From Ulvibacterium sp. (GTDB lineage: Bacteria > Bacteroidota > Bacteroidia > Flavobacteriales > Flavobacteriaceae): a stretch of 64,000 bases of DNA. Positions within the stretch are counted from its first letter, which is position 1, and every line of letters begins with the position of its first letter. The translations under genes and the position numbers were made by a program. Below are positions 19,611 through 28,360 of this stretch, in pieces. The stretch covers positions 1-64,000 of the forward strand of contig NZ_JANQOO010000006.1 in NCBI RefSeq assembly GCF_028285715.1, written 5' to 3'. Below the pieces are notes generated by a model, which saw nothing but the letters and a program-made list of their open reading frames with translations, did no database searches and was not told the DNA's origin.

Positions 19611-20501
19611 CTATTTCCCGCCTCTTGGATGGGCGGCGGCATGCACTTTCTTAAGTTCGGCAATACTATTATGTGTATATACTTGGGTAGACGCCAAACT
19701 TGAGTGACCTAAAAGTTCCTTTACCGAATTTAAATCGGCTCCTTTGTTCAATAAGTGGGTCGCAAAGGTATGTCTCAGGATGTGTGGACTCTTTTTTACC
19801 TTAGTCGACGCTTCACTAAAATACCTATTTATAATTCTATAAACAAGGGTTTCATAGATTTTGTCCCCGCTTTTTCGCAAAAAGACATAGTCCGTATCGG
19901 TCTTGGTATTCAATGTATTTCTTTCTTGAATATAGGCCATAAACTTTTCCTTTGTCGAATGTAGAAGCGGAATAATGCGCTCTTTGTTCCTTTTTCCCAA
20001 AACCCTAAGGGCATTTCCGTCAAAGTCCAAGTCCTTTATTCTTAAATTGATTAGTTCCGCCCTTCTTATGCCCGTAGTGTAGAAAAGTTCAATTATTAAT
20101 TTATCCCGGATTCCTTCAAAGCCGTCTTCAAAAGGAATCTGCATAAGTACTTTTAACATTTCGTCCTCAGAAAAGGGAACTTCTATTTTTTTGGAGGTTT
20201 TTAAGGATTTATGTTTGGCCAAAGGGTTGGTGTCAATATTTCCCGTTTTTTGCATAAATTTAAAATAGGCCTTTAACGAGGCCACTTTTCTATTAATGGA
20301 ACGGTTTGAAATACCAGAATCTACCAAGCTCACAATCCAACTTCTAATCTCCCTATAGGAGACGTCATCACCACTTTTGAGGCCATACTCGGAAAGGCAA
20401 AATGAATTAAACGACTTGAGGTCCCTTTCATAGGCCAGGACCGTATGAGCGGAGTAGTTTTTTTCCAGGGAAAGGTAATCCACAAATGATTGGACGGACA
20501 T
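19611..20501 (-). CDS. xerC: Tyrosine recombinase XerC
   Basis: Site-specific recombinase that resolves chromosome dimers at dif. 296 residues. The N-terminal SAM-like DNA-binding domain covers about 1-95 and the catalytic domain follows. All expected active-site residues are visible: Arg146 (TGIRR), Lys170 (GKRNKER), His240 and Arg243 (HILRH), His266 (LGHSS) and the nucleophile Tyr275 (QVYTH). The conserved position between rpsU and hpf and the lack of phage neighbours indicate a housekeeping Xer enzyme, not an integrase of a mobile element. A -7 promoter element ends only 4 bases before the ATG. Confidence 0.93.
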   Translation of the reverse strand: MSVQSFVDYLSLEKNYSAHTVLAYERDLKSFNSFCLSEYGLKSGDDVSYREIRSWIVSLVDSGISNRSINRKVASLKAYFKFMQKTGNIDTNPLAKHKSLKTSKKIEVPFSEDEMLKVLMQIPFEDGFEGIRDKLIIELFYTTGIRRAELINLRIKDLDFDGNALRVLGKRNKERIIPLLHSTKEKFMAYIQERNTLNTKTDTDYVFLRKSGDKIYETLVYRIINRYFSEASTKVKKSPHILRHTFATHLLNKGADLNSVKELLGHSSLASTQVYTHNSIAELKKVHAAAHPRGGK

Positions 20502-20505
20502 AACG

Positions 20506-20513
20506 CAAAGTTA
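20506..20513 (-). promoter_or_regulatory. Candidate -7 element of xerC, near-leaderless
   Basis: TAACTTTG on the minus strand ends 4 bases before the xerC ATG (20501). A TTG about 21 bases upstream could serve as -33. Transcription would begin at or within a few bases of the start codon. Confidence 0.45.
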
Positions 20514-20540
20514 CGAATTGAATCACCAAAGTATCAACAA

Positions 20541-20568
20541 TAAAAAATCCCATTAAAGAATGGGATTT
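20541..20568 (-). terminator. Terminator after rpsU
   Basis: A perfect 10-bp stem AAATCCCATT / AATGGGATTT with a 4-base loop is followed on the minus strand by a T-rich tail, 29 bases after the rpsU stop. xerC therefore probably has its own promoter. Confidence 0.85.
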
Positions 20569-20597
20569 CGTTATATTGTAAGGTAGGGTTACAAAAT

Positions 20598-20792
20598 CTA
20601 TATATCCTCCCTATCCCTAAGGCTCTGTATGTACTGTGCCTTTTGGATCTGCTGTCTACGTTCTACAGATGGCTTTGTAAACTGCTGTCGCTTACGCAAC
20701 TGCCGCATTGTGCCTGTCTTATCAAACTTGCGTTTAAATCGCTTTAGCGCCCTATCTATATTTTCTCCTTCTTTTACTGGTATTATTAACAT
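20598..20792 (-). CDS. rpsU: 30S ribosomal protein S21 (bS21)
   Basis: Small basic protein of the 30S platform, 64 residues starting MLIIPVKEGENIDRALKRFKRKFDKTG, with the typical RQLRKRQQFTKPSVERRQQIQKA segment. In Bacteroidota ribosomes bS21 is reported to help hide the anti-Shine-Dalgarno end of 16S rRNA, which explains why most messages in this phylum lack a Shine-Dalgarno. This gene is an exception here: it has a full AAAGGAGG at ideal spacing (20802-20809). That fits published autoregulation, in which ribosomes lacking bS21 translate rpsU preferentially. It is followed by its own terminator. Confidence 0.97.
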   Translation of the reverse strand: MLIIPVKEGENIDRALKRFKRKFDKTGTMRQLRKRQQFTKPSVERRQQIQKAQYIQSLRDREDI

Positions 20793-20801
20793 TGGCTACA
20801 A

Positions 20802-20809
20802 CCTCCTTT
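20802..20809 (-). promoter_or_regulatory. Strong Shine-Dalgarno of rpsU
   Basis: AAAGGAGG on the minus strand lies 9 bases before the rpsU ATG. It is the strongest ribosome binding site I noticed in the window, where nearly all other starts have none. Confidence 0.85.
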
Positions 20810-20861
20810 CTTTAAAGTTTTGGACTGCAAATATAACTGGAATAGTTGAGTTGGTGCAAAA

Positions 20862-22025
20862 CTATTTTAAAATATTTTTGGCGATGACCACTTTTTGTAT
20901 CTCGGTGGTACCTTCACCAATGGTACAGAGTTTGGCATCCCTGTAAAACTTCTCCACGGGGAAATCTTTGGTATATCCATATCCACCGTGTATCTGAACG
21001 GCCTCATTGGCTACTTTTACGCACATTTCGGAGGCATACATTTTGGACATAGCGCTCCACTGGGTCATTTGACGCCCTTCATTTTTCAAAAATGCTGCTT
21101 TGTGTACCAGAAGTTCAGAAGCTTCGATTTCGGTAACCATTTCGGCCAACTTGAAGGAGACACCTTGAAATTGACTTATAGGCTTACCAAATTGAATCCT
21201 TTCCTTGGAATATTTCAAGGCAGCCTCATAAGCCCCTTTGGCTATTCCCAAGGATAGGGCGCCAATGGAGATCCGGCCACCATCCAAAATCTTCATGGAT
21301 TGGATAAATCCGGCTCCCACCTCTCCCAATCGGTTATCATCAGAAATAATACAGTTATCAAAAATCAGTTCAGCGGTTTCACTTGCACGCATCCCCAATT
21401 TGTTCTCCTTTTTTCCACTTGAAAAACCAGGTGTCCCTTTTTCAATAACAAAAGCGGTCATTCCATGGCTATCTCCTTTTTCGCCTGTTCTGGCCACAAC
21501 TACGGCAATATCGCCACTTTTACCGTGTGTGATAAAATTTTTGGCCCCGTTCAAAATCCACGAATCATTATCCTTAACGGCGGTAGTTGCCATTCTAGCG
21601 GCATCGGAACCCGTGTTGTGTTCCGTTAGGCCCCAGGCTCCTATCCATTCGGCAGTAGCCAATTTGGGCAACCACCTTTGTTTTTGCTCCTCGTTTCCAA
21701 AGGAAAGAATATGATTGGTACATAGGGAATTGTGGGCTGCTACCGATAATCCTATGGAAGGGTCCACTTTGGAAATCTCTTCAATAATGGCTATATATTC
21801 ATGATAGCCCAGTCCAGAGCCACCATATTGTTCCGGTACCAAAACCCCCATAAAGCCCATTTCCCCTGCCTTTTTAAAAACCTCCAAGGGAAACGTCTGG
21901 GATTCGTCCCAATCCATGACATAGGGCCGTATATGTTGCTCGGCGAATTCCTTAGCCGAAGCCGCCACCATTTGTTGGGTTTCCGAAAAATCAAAACCTA
22001 AGGTAGACATTGTATCCGTAATCAT
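20862..22025 (-). CDS. Acyl-CoA dehydrogenase
   Basis: FAD-dependent enzyme that introduces a trans-2 double bond into acyl-CoA in fatty-acid or branched-chain amino-acid breakdown. 387 residues with the usual N-terminal helical, middle beta (ITHGKSGDIAVVVART) and C-terminal helical domains. The signature GAWGLTEHNTGSDAARM and the C-terminal IHGGYGYTKDFPVEKFYRDA are present. The likely catalytic base is Glu371 in GEGTTEIQ. The start at 22025 or the ATG at 22010 (MSTLGFDFSE) are both possible; the latter fits the family better. It is the last gene of an apparent symporter-HHH-dehydrogenase operon with 10-12 bp gaps. The chain length preference cannot be told. Confidence 0.93.
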   Translation of the reverse strand: MITDTMSTLGFDFSETQQMVAASAKEFAEQHIRPYVMDWDESQTFPLEVFKKAGEMGFMGVLVPEQYGGSGLGYHEYIAIIEEISKVDPSIGLSVAAHNSLCTNHILSFGNEEQKQRWLPKLATAEWIGAWGLTEHNTGSDAARMATTAVKDNDSWILNGAKNFITHGKSGDIAVVVARTGEKGDSHGMTAFVIEKGTPGFSSGKKENKLGMRASETAELIFDNCIISDDNRLGEVGAGFIQSMKILDGGRISIGALSLGIAKGAYEAALKYSKERIQFGKPISQFQGVSFKLAEMVTEIEASELLVHKAAFLKNEGRQMTQWSAMSKMYASEMCVKVANEAVQIHGGYGYTKDFPVEKFYRDAKLCTIGEGTTEIQKVVIAKNILK

Positions 22026-22037
22026 TCAAGCAATTTT

Positions 22038-22922
22038 TTATAGCGTCAAATATAATTTAATTCTATCAATCTTGTCCGATGGAAAATCTTCTATTTTAGA
22101 TAATTCATCAAAGGAGGAAATCCCTCCATTTCTATTCCTATATTCCACTATCCGTAAGGCAATTTTCCTTCTAAGATACACCAATTGAACCATCTCCTCT
22201 AACGATGCCGTATTGATATTTATTTTCTGGATATCAGGTTTTTCTATGACCCTAAAGCTTTTTAAGGCTGTTTTGGCCACATGCCGTTCCAGTCCATATA
22301 CGTCATATAATTGTTCATTCACCAAAAATCCACCCAAACGATCTCTGAACTTCACAATACGGCGGGACAGCTTATCCCCAATTCCACGGATAGATTGCAA
22401 CTCTTTAATGCTCGCTTTATTCAAGTCTTTTATTTCAATGTCTTTCTTGTCATCTTTGGAGTTTTTGATAGCCTCGTTTCCCGCAACCAATTTACCTGAG
22501 GTCTTCCCAACCCATTCTGGAAATTTAAAATAGGGAGAAATTTGGGCCATAAGGGAATCCGATATTAACGTGATCTTCTGAAATTCTTCGGGCGAGTTTA
22601 CATATTGGTTTTGCCTTCGAAAGACATGCAGACGGTCTATTTCATCTGTTGACATTCCCAAAGCATATCCTTTATAATCACTAATAAAATTAGGGTTAAA
22701 GGGATATATCTTAAGTGAATCTTTCTGTGGTACTTTTTGCTTTAGACTATCGATTTTTGCCTGTAACGTAGTGTCCTCGGAAAATGTACTCTTGGAGTTG
22801 GACCTGGGGAAATACTGGAGCACCACATAACCTGTCTGAAGTATCAATATAATAAGCAGCAAAAAGAAAATCCCACTTCGCTCCCTTTTGTTGAACTTAA
22901 AGAGGGATTTAAAATCTTTCAA
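22038..22922 (-). CDS. Membrane-anchored helix-hairpin-helix (ComEA-like) protein
   Basis: 294 residues with one N-terminal transmembrane helix (about residues 17-35) after a basic start. Several helix-hairpin-helix repeats follow. IKDLNKASIKELQSIRGIGDKLSRRIVKFRDRLGGF (about 165-200) and ININTASLEEMVQLVYLRRKIALRIVEYRNRNGG (about 235-268) are typical of ComEA-type DNA-binding modules. ComEA binds DNA outside the membrane during transformation. A role in DNA uptake is possible but not proven, since similar proteins of unknown job are common in this phylum. It lies between the symporter and acyl-CoA dehydrogenase genes with which it is probably co-transcribed. Confidence 0.85.
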   Translation of the reverse strand: MKDFKSLFKFNKRERSGIFFLLLIILILQTGYVVLQYFPRSNSKSTFSEDTTLQAKIDSLKQKVPQKDSLKIYPFNPNFISDYKGYALGMSTDEIDRLHVFRRQNQYVNSPEEFQKITLISDSLMAQISPYFKFPEWVGKTSGKLVAGNEAIKNSKDDKKDIEIKDLNKASIKELQSIRGIGDKLSRRIVKFRDRLGGFLVNEQLYDVYGLERHVAKTALKSFRVIEKPDIQKININTASLEEMVQLVYLRRKIALRIVEYRNRNGGISSFDELSKIEDFPSDKIDRIKLYLTL

Positions 22923-22932
22923 TAGCCTATAA

Positions 22933-24528
22933 TTATTTTCCCAATGCCTTTATCGCATTAAGATAAGTGCTCAATTCCTTCCTTACCCTTGGAGCAAGAA
23001 TAACCAATCCGATCATGTTGGGAACCATCATTGCAAAAATCATGGCATCCGAAAAACCGATGACCGATCCCAAACTTGCTGCTGCCCCGATAATTACGAA
23101 AATACAGAAGATTATCTTATAGGTATATTCGGTCTTTTTACTCCGTCCAAAAAGATAAGCCCATCCTTGAAAACCGTAATAAGACCACGAAATCATGGTA
23201 CTGAAAGCAAAGAGAACCACGGCAATCGTTAGCACATAGGGGAACCAGGAAATAACCGATTCAAAAGCTCCGGACGTCAACAATATGGCTTGGGAATCGT
23301 TCAAAGTTGCATTCGCCGCTGTAACGTTCCCAGTAATTATCAATACCAACGCCGTCATTGTACATACCACTACGGTATCTACAAAAGGTTCCAACAATGC
23401 CACCATTCCTTCTGAGGCGGGATACTTTGTTTTTACCGCGGAATGGGCAATGGATGCAGATCCCACGCCTGCCTCGTTGGAAAACGCTGCACGACGGAAT
23501 CCCTGTACCAGAACGCCTACAGCTCCTCCGACGACACCGGTAGGGCCGAAGGCACCGTTGATAATCTGCATAAAGGCATCCCCTATCATATCATATTTGG
23601 CGACCAAAACGAATATGGCGGCACCTACGTAAACGACTACCATAAACGGAACGATCTTGTCAGTAACCTTGGCTATCTTTTTGATACCTCCAATTATGAC
23701 TATACCCACAAGGATAGCCATCACTATTCCAAATAACCACCCTTTACCGTACCAAAAGGACTCACTACCCCCAGTGATATTCTCTACCAACTGAAATGCC
23801 TGATTTACCTGGAACATGTTTCCTCCACCAAACGATCCACCAATTACAAAAACGGCAAATAGACCGGCCAAGACCTTTCCAAGTCCCTCCATTCCCTTGG
23901 ACTTTAACCCTTTTCGCAAATAATACATTGGTCCTCCATACACCGTACCGTCTGATTCAATGTCTCTATATTTTACTCCTAAAGTACATTCTACAAATTT
24001 TGAGGCCATCCCAAGAAATCCCGCAACAATCATCCAAAATGTGGCACCGGCACCTCCAATGGATACTGCAATGGCTACACCTGCAATATTGCCCAAGCCC
24101 ACGGTTGCGGAAAGTGCGGCGGTGAGTGCTTGAAAATGGGATACTTCGCCACTATGTCCTTCCACCGCCATAGTTTGTAGGACATCATCCCCAGGGGTAG
24201 GATCGCCTGCCATGGAAAGGGGTTCATGATGATCTATTTCATCATATTTTCCCCGGACAATATTTATGGAAGTAAGGAAGCCTCTAAAATTGATCAACTT
24301 AAAGTAGAAAGTAAAGTAGGTAGCCCCAATGATCAAGGGAAACAGAACCCAATACACCTTAATCTCCTCGCCAAAAGGGATTTGATAAAACACAAAATTC
24401 ACGAACCATCCCGTTGCACTCCCAAAAGCTTCATCGATTTTTTGATCTAATCCTTTCTCCGCTGTTTCCTGCGCTAACGAAAATAAGGGCATTAAAAAAG
24501 CGATCAAGGAAATAGGTCTATATTTCAT
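22933..24528 (-). CDS. Sodium:alanine symporter family (AGCS) protein
   Basis: Inner-membrane transporter that imports alanine or glycine with sodium. 531 residues with about ten or more hydrophobic helices and an N-terminal signal-like segment (ISLIAFLMPLFSLAQ). AGCS motifs visible are HFQALTAALSATVGLGNIAGVAIAVSIGGAGATFWM (about 130-170) and GFRRAAFSNEAGVGSASIAHSA (about 340-362). The latter contains the conserved NEAG substrate/ion segment. It is the first gene of a three-gene unit on the minus strand. The true substrate (alanine, glycine or another small amino acid) cannot be decided. Confidence 0.93.
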   Translation of the reverse strand: MKYRPISLIAFLMPLFSLAQETAEKGLDQKIDEAFGSATGWFVNFVFYQIPFGEEIKVYWVLFPLIIGATYFTFYFKLINFRGFLTSINIVRGKYDEIDHHEPLSMAGDPTPGDDVLQTMAVEGHSGEVSHFQALTAALSATVGLGNIAGVAIAVSIGGAGATFWMIVAGFLGMASKFVECTLGVKYRDIESDGTVYGGPMYYLRKGLKSKGMEGLGKVLAGLFAVFVIGGSFGGGNMFQVNQAFQLVENITGGSESFWYGKGWLFGIVMAILVGIVIIGGIKKIAKVTDKIVPFMVVVYVGAAIFVLVAKYDMIGDAFMQIINGAFGPTGVVGGAVGVLVQGFRRAAFSNEAGVGSASIAHSAVKTKYPASEGMVALLEPFVDTVVVCTMTALVLIITGNVTAANATLNDSQAILLTSGAFESVISWFPYVLTIAVVLFAFSTMISWSYYGFQGWAYLFGRSKKTEYTYKIIFCIFVIIGAAASLGSVIGFSDAMIFAMMVPNMIGLVILAPRVRKELSTYLNAIKALGK

Positions 24529-24747
24529 AATCCAAATTTTTGGCGTGTTAGTTCAATGTAAAGCCGGCAATATCTAAAAAATAATCAAAGTAGTCAAATT
24601 ATTACTTTTTGGTATTAGCGATCGATAACCAATTTACCGTCTAATGAGGCGAACGTCCATAGGTCATTTGAGTCTCTGGATAAGGCTGTTCTGCAAAATT
24701 GAATCCGTAGCCCAACTTAAAAGGGAACACGCTGTATATTCATAGTG

Positions 24748-25767
24748 CTAGGACGCTTCAATATGAAACATCTCGTTCAATTTCTGAATCTGTTCCGGCC
24801 TTCCCAACACAATCACTTTACTTTTGGGTTGCAATTGCATATCTGCCTCCGGATTGATGATATATTCACCATCCGGGTCTATATACCCAATAATGGTACA
24901 ACCCGTTTTTCTTCTTAGGTCCAGATCACGCAGGGAATTGCATTCCACCTGATCCGCAAAATCCTCTATGGCCACTTCCTCAAGATTAGTAGTGTGTCGA
25001 CCTTCCATGGAAAGCTTATCCATAAACGTAATAAGGTCCGGCATTACTACTAACGAGGCCATATGATCACCACCAATCTTGTCTGGCATAATGACCTTGT
25101 CCGCTCCGGCTAAGGTCAACTTTTTTTGTGAGGCCACCTGTGAAGCCCTGCTGATTATAAACAAATCCCTGTTCAATTGACGTGCCGTAAGCACTACGAA
25201 CAAATTGGCCGCATCATCCGGTAAGGCCGCAATCAAATATTGTGCACGTTCTATTCCCGCCTGCTTCAATACTTCATCCTCGTTGGCATCCCCTTCAACA
25301 AAAAGGACGTCATCCTCATGTTTTTCGATAATATCCTTATTCCTTTCAATGACCACAAAGGGGCGATTATAGGCTTTTAAACGTTCTGCCGCCTGCATCC
25401 CGTTGCGGCCAAAACCGCAAACAAGGACATGGTCCTTAAGACTCTTAATCGTATTCCTCACTTTTTTCTTTTTTAGAATTTGCAACGAGTTTCTGCTCAG
25501 TATATATTCGGTAATGACGGATAGCCCGAAGGCAAAGATGAAAACACTTGATACAATTAAAACTACTGTAAAAATCTTTCCTTCGATATCCATGGGTCGC
25601 ACCTCCGAAAAACCAACAGTAGTTATGGTTATGATGGTCATGTAAAAGGCATCAATCCAAGAATAGTCTGAAACGTACCGGTAGCCCAAGATACCAAAGA
25701 GCAGCACAGAGACCATTAAAAATAGTGACAGGTAAATCTTGGAACGAAAAAGCTTTATCATAGTCAA
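24748..25767 (-). CDS. Potassium channel with RCK (TrkA-N/TrkA-C) domains
   Basis: Two-helix potassium channel subunit, 339 residues. TM1 is about residues 12-30 and the pore helix and filter ITTVGF are at 48-53. TM2 is about 66-90. A cytoplasmic TrkA-N domain begins with the Rossmann motif GFGRNG (about 118), followed by a TrkA-C domain from about 245. This is the MthK-like layout of ligand-gated K+ channels. It overlaps the upstream PspC gene by 4 bp (ATGA), so it is translationally coupled to it. ATG at 25767 or at 25761 could be used. Confidence 0.92.
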   Translation of the reverse strand: MTMIKLFRSKIYLSLFLMVSVLLFGILGYRYVSDYSWIDAFYMTIITITTVGFSEVRPMDIEGKIFTVVLIVSSVFIFAFGLSVITEYILSRNSLQILKKKKVRNTIKSLKDHVLVCGFGRNGMQAAERLKAYNRPFVVIERNKDIIEKHEDDVLFVEGDANEDEVLKQAGIERAQYLIAALPDDAANLFVVLTARQLNRDLFIISRASQVASQKKLTLAGADKVIMPDKIGGDHMASLVVMPDLITFMDKLSMEGRHTTNLEEVAIEDFADQVECNSLRDLDLRRKTGCTIIGYIDPDGEYIINPEADMQLQPKSKVIVLGRPEQIQKLNEMFHIEAS

Positions 25768-25991
25768 AGGTCAAAAACCGAAGTTCTTTTAGTATGTACC
25801 AGATCCTTTATCCGAAGCCAGAAGGCCAAAAAGAGATAGAGAGCAAATCCAAACCCCAAGGTGACAAAGGTGAGGTAGATGAAAGAGGTCCGGACAACCC
25901 TGGCACGAATGCCCAACCTCTCGGCAATACGTCTACAAACCTCAAAGCCGCGCTTTTGAAAATAGTAAAGTATTTGGTAGAACATATTCAT
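25764..25991 (-). CDS. PspC domain protein
   Basis: 75-residue membrane protein with a PspC domain: FYQILYYFQKRGFEVCRRIAERLGIRARVVRTSFIY, followed by one transmembrane helix (about 39-60). PspC proteins take part in envelope-stress sensing in proteobacteria. Small PspC-only proteins of this size are common in Bacteroidota and their job is unclear. It lies between DUF2851 (10 bp) and the K+ channel (4-bp overlap). Confidence 0.85.
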   Translation of the reverse strand: MNMFYQILYYFQKRGFEVCRRIAERLGIRARVVRTSFIYLTFVTLGFGFALYLFLAFWLRIKDLVHTKRTSVFDL

Positions 25992-26001
25992 AGCCCTAAA
26001 A

Positions 26002-27285
26002 TTAATTATTTCTATTTAATATAGTAGTACCTACAGCACATTCCAGACACCTATTTTTGATACAATATTCATTGTATAACTGTAACAGGGCCTGACTTTC
26101 AAAGGCGTTAGTAGCCTTTATCCTATGGTCATCAAAGTTTTTGACAATGTTGTTTTCCTCCCTTTTTAATTGAGATGCCAGCATTGCAATTTCCTCGTTT
26201 ATTTCCTTTCCCGTGTACTGTGCGTGACAGAATTTTAACGGAATTATAGTATTCACAATAAGTAGGTCAATGAATGCCTTGGTCAATTTTTTTGTACTTC
26301 GCCTTGATTCTTTTCCAAATGTAAAATGGGTATCCCAATAAGAACTCGCGGAAACGGTGAAAATCGAATACAATTCGGTTGTACTGGCTGCTTCAATGAC
26401 CTCGCTAAAAAGATTGGGGTGGACGCTATACAAATTCGCAAGTTGGGATAGGCGTATCGTAGGAAAGTTGGCAGGACGAAGTTTAAAGAATTCGGGTTGC
26501 CGAATACCTCTATCATCTAATTGGTACTTTGCTTTTATATAGCCGTATTCCTTGCTCATATTAATATAGTAGATGTCCTTAATCGAATGATTTGTCAATA
26601 AGCCCATCAAACCAAAAAATACACTTTCTAACTTAAACGAGTCATTTTGAATTTTCCTGATAATGGAAAAATCCAACGCCCCGCCCAAACTTGAAAATGA
26701 TTCACCATTGATCTTGGATCCAAAGTTTTTGAGTAGTGCGTTAAAAAGTACTTGCTCCCAATTGTTTTTGGACTCCTTCAACAAGTTTTGCAATCGCATC
26801 GATTTACCTTCCAATCGCTCAAAATACAGCCGATCCAACCAATTCCGAAAAACAAAAAGATCTATTTCGCCAATACTCTTTTCGCAATTGATAAAGCGTT
26901 TGTGCCTTTTGTCAAAAAGGTTTTGGTAGTTGCTTAGAAGATAGTCAGGAATGTGACGCTTGAGTTCTAGTGTGGGGATTTCGCTGGCATCACCCCGAAA
27001 AACTGCGACATCATCTTCCCAAACCACATGAAGAATTACCGCATTGTAGTTGGCATCCTTTTCATGACCATGGGCATACCAATCCGAGGCTTTTACATGT
27101 ATTTCCACATTTCCTGCCCAAAGCTGCCCTTCTAAGCGAATTTTTGCATTAAAAAAATCTGGCCCGGCAAAATGGTTGTGTATCCCTACCTCAAAAATTT
27201 CTATTTTCTGGCCATTTGAAGTGACAAGACCTTTAAGGGGGAGTTTTCGGTATTTCCAAATAAAATGGAGCAAATCTTCACGCAT
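26002..27285 (-). CDS. DUF2851 family protein
   Basis: 427-residue cytoplasmic protein that matches the DUF2851 family of Bacteroidota. It begins MREDLLHFIWKYRKLPLKGLVTSNGQKIEI and contains AGPDFFNAKIRLEGQLWAGNVEIHVKASDWYAHGHEKDANYNAVILHVVWEDD. That pattern resembles a nuclease-like fold (GPDFxxA, EIHxxASDW), but no catalytic function has been shown to my knowledge. The C-terminus carries a cysteine cluster (CIKNRCLEC). It is the first gene of the DUF2851-PspC-channel unit. Confidence 0.85.
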   Translation of the reverse strand: MREDLLHFIWKYRKLPLKGLVTSNGQKIEIFEVGIHNHFAGPDFFNAKIRLEGQLWAGNVEIHVKASDWYAHGHEKDANYNAVILHVVWEDDVAVFRGDASEIPTLELKRHIPDYLLSNYQNLFDKRHKRFINCEKSIGEIDLFVFRNWLDRLYFERLEGKSMRLQNLLKESKNNWEQVLFNALLKNFGSKINGESFSSLGGALDFSIIRKIQNDSFKLESVFFGLMGLLTNHSIKDIYYINMSKEYGYIKAKYQLDDRGIRQPEFFKLRPANFPTIRLSQLANLYSVHPNLFSEVIEAASTTELYSIFTVSASSYWDTHFTFGKESRRSTKKLTKAFIDLLIVNTIIPLKFCHAQYTGKEINEEIAMLASQLKREENNIVKNFDDHRIKATNAFESQALLQLYNEYCIKNRCLECAVGTTILNRNN

Positions 27286-27431
27286 GGATCTTCATTATTT
27301 ATGTTTGGATCCTTGGTATGAAATGCATATTTAAAAAAAATGAGGCCGGTACTATTTTATACCCTTATCCTATCTGCAAGTTCAAAGATTGCGTATTACG
27401 GATAAAACCGGTAGCCATCGAAGAAAATGGT

Positions 27432-27740
27432 TCACTCTATCAAATCGCCTTCCCATTCCAAAATTCCACCTTCTAGATTGTAGGCATTCTTAATCCCGAT
27501 ACTATTCATAATAGCACAGGCTTGTCTACTACGATTACCGCTTCTACAATATACATAATAGTTCTTTTCCTTGTCCAATTTTTCCAGTTCGTCCACAAAC
27601 TCCTGCCCCAAATAAATATCAATGTTCACCGCATTGGGTATATAACCCTCGTCTACCTCCTCCGGAGTACGTACGTCCAAAATAAAGGCATTATCATCGT
27701 TCTCAAGTTGTTCTTCCCATTCTTCTTGCGATAGGTCCAT
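27432..27740 (-). CDS. Rhodanese-like domain protein
   Basis: Single-domain sulfurtransferase-like protein, 102 residues. It starts MDLSQEEWEEQLENDDNAFILDVRTPEEVDEG and has the active-site loop CRSGNRS, with the catalytic cysteine at about residue 65. Such small cytoplasmic rhodaneses carry persulfide sulfur; the acceptor is unknown. It stands alone between a DUF2851 gene and a divergent MarR gene, with a TACTTTTG promoter element upstream. Confidence 0.93.
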   Translation of the reverse strand: MDLSQEEWEEQLENDDNAFILDVRTPEEVDEGYIPNAVNIDIYLGQEFVDELEKLDKEKNYYVYCRSGNRSRQACAIMNSIGIKNAYNLEGGILEWEGDLIE

Positions 27741-27764
27741 AGTTCAATCAAATTTTAGATTTTT

Positions 27765-27772
27765 CAAAAGTA
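27765..27772 (-). promoter_or_regulatory. Candidate -7 element of the rhodanese gene
   Basis: TACTTTTG on the minus strand fits TAnnTTTG and lies 24 bases before the ATG at 27740. Confidence 0.45.
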
Positions 27773-27851
27773 GGTTTTTATCTCAAAAAACGTATGGCGC
27801 TTTTTAACAAAAATTTAGCTTGGTCCCATCCTTATGGTTGAAAAAAACATT

Positions 27852-27859
27852 TACATTTG
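27852..27859 (+). promoter_or_regulatory. Candidate -7 element of the marR-yceI unit
   Basis: TACATTTG fits TAnnTTTG and lies 22 bases before the ATG at 27882. The palindromic TGTATATACA that overlaps its end (27858-27867) could be an operator for the MarR protein. Confidence 0.45.
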
Positions 27860-27881
27860 TATATACAATTATTGTAATGGC

Positions 27882-28328
27882 ATGAATGTAGAGGAAGTTA
27901 TAAAGACGGATCGATCGATCCCACTAAAAAGTAGGACGATCATCCACTTTATGCTGGTTAACAATAAAATTAATGAGGAAATATCCATGGCCTTAAAACC
28001 CTGTGATGTTTCAGTACAACAATTCAATGTATTACGTATCTTAAGGGGGCAAAAGGGGAAGCCAGCCAACCTTTCCACCTTAAACGAACGTATGGTCACA
28101 AAAATGAGCAATACAACAAGATTGGTGGATAAATTGTTGGCCAAAGGATATGCCGATCGAAAAACATGCCCTTCAAATCGGCGTAAAGTGGAGATTACGA
28201 TCACTAAACTTGGAGAAGTAGAATTGAAAAAAATGGATTTGGCCATGAATCAAGCCGAAAGAAGGATCCTGCAAAATTTCGACCAAAAGGAATTGGAACA
28301 ATTAAATATATTATTCAATAAATTTTAA
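27882..28328 (+). CDS. MarR family transcriptional regulator
   Basis: Winged-helix regulator, 148 residues from the ATG at 27882. The longer in-frame start would add residues lying over the promoter element. The core shows the DNA-binding helix-turn-helix and wing: VSVQQFNVLRILRGQKGKPANLSTLNERM, then TRLVDKLLAKGYADRKTCPSNRRKVEITIT. These are typical of MarR proteins. It is followed 32 bp later by a YceI gene on the same strand, so the pair is probably one unit. The ligand is unknown, and autorepression is likely by analogy. Confidence 0.9.
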   Translation: MNVEEVIKTDRSIPLKSRTIIHFMLVNNKINEEISMALKPCDVSVQQFNVLRILRGQKGKPANLSTLNERMVTKMSNTTRLVDKLLAKGYADRKTCPSNRRKVEITITKLGEVELKKMDLAMNQAERRILQNFDQKELEQLNILFNKF

Positions 28329-28360
28329 CTGAAAGTAGAAACACTATTAAAACCACAATC

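Noticed and set aside
19611-20501. Tyrosine recombinase as a sign of a mobile element
   Set aside because: The gene is in the conserved rpsU-xerC-hpf neighbourhood next to ribosomal genes, with no attachment-site repeats or phage genes, so it is a housekeeping Xer recombinase.
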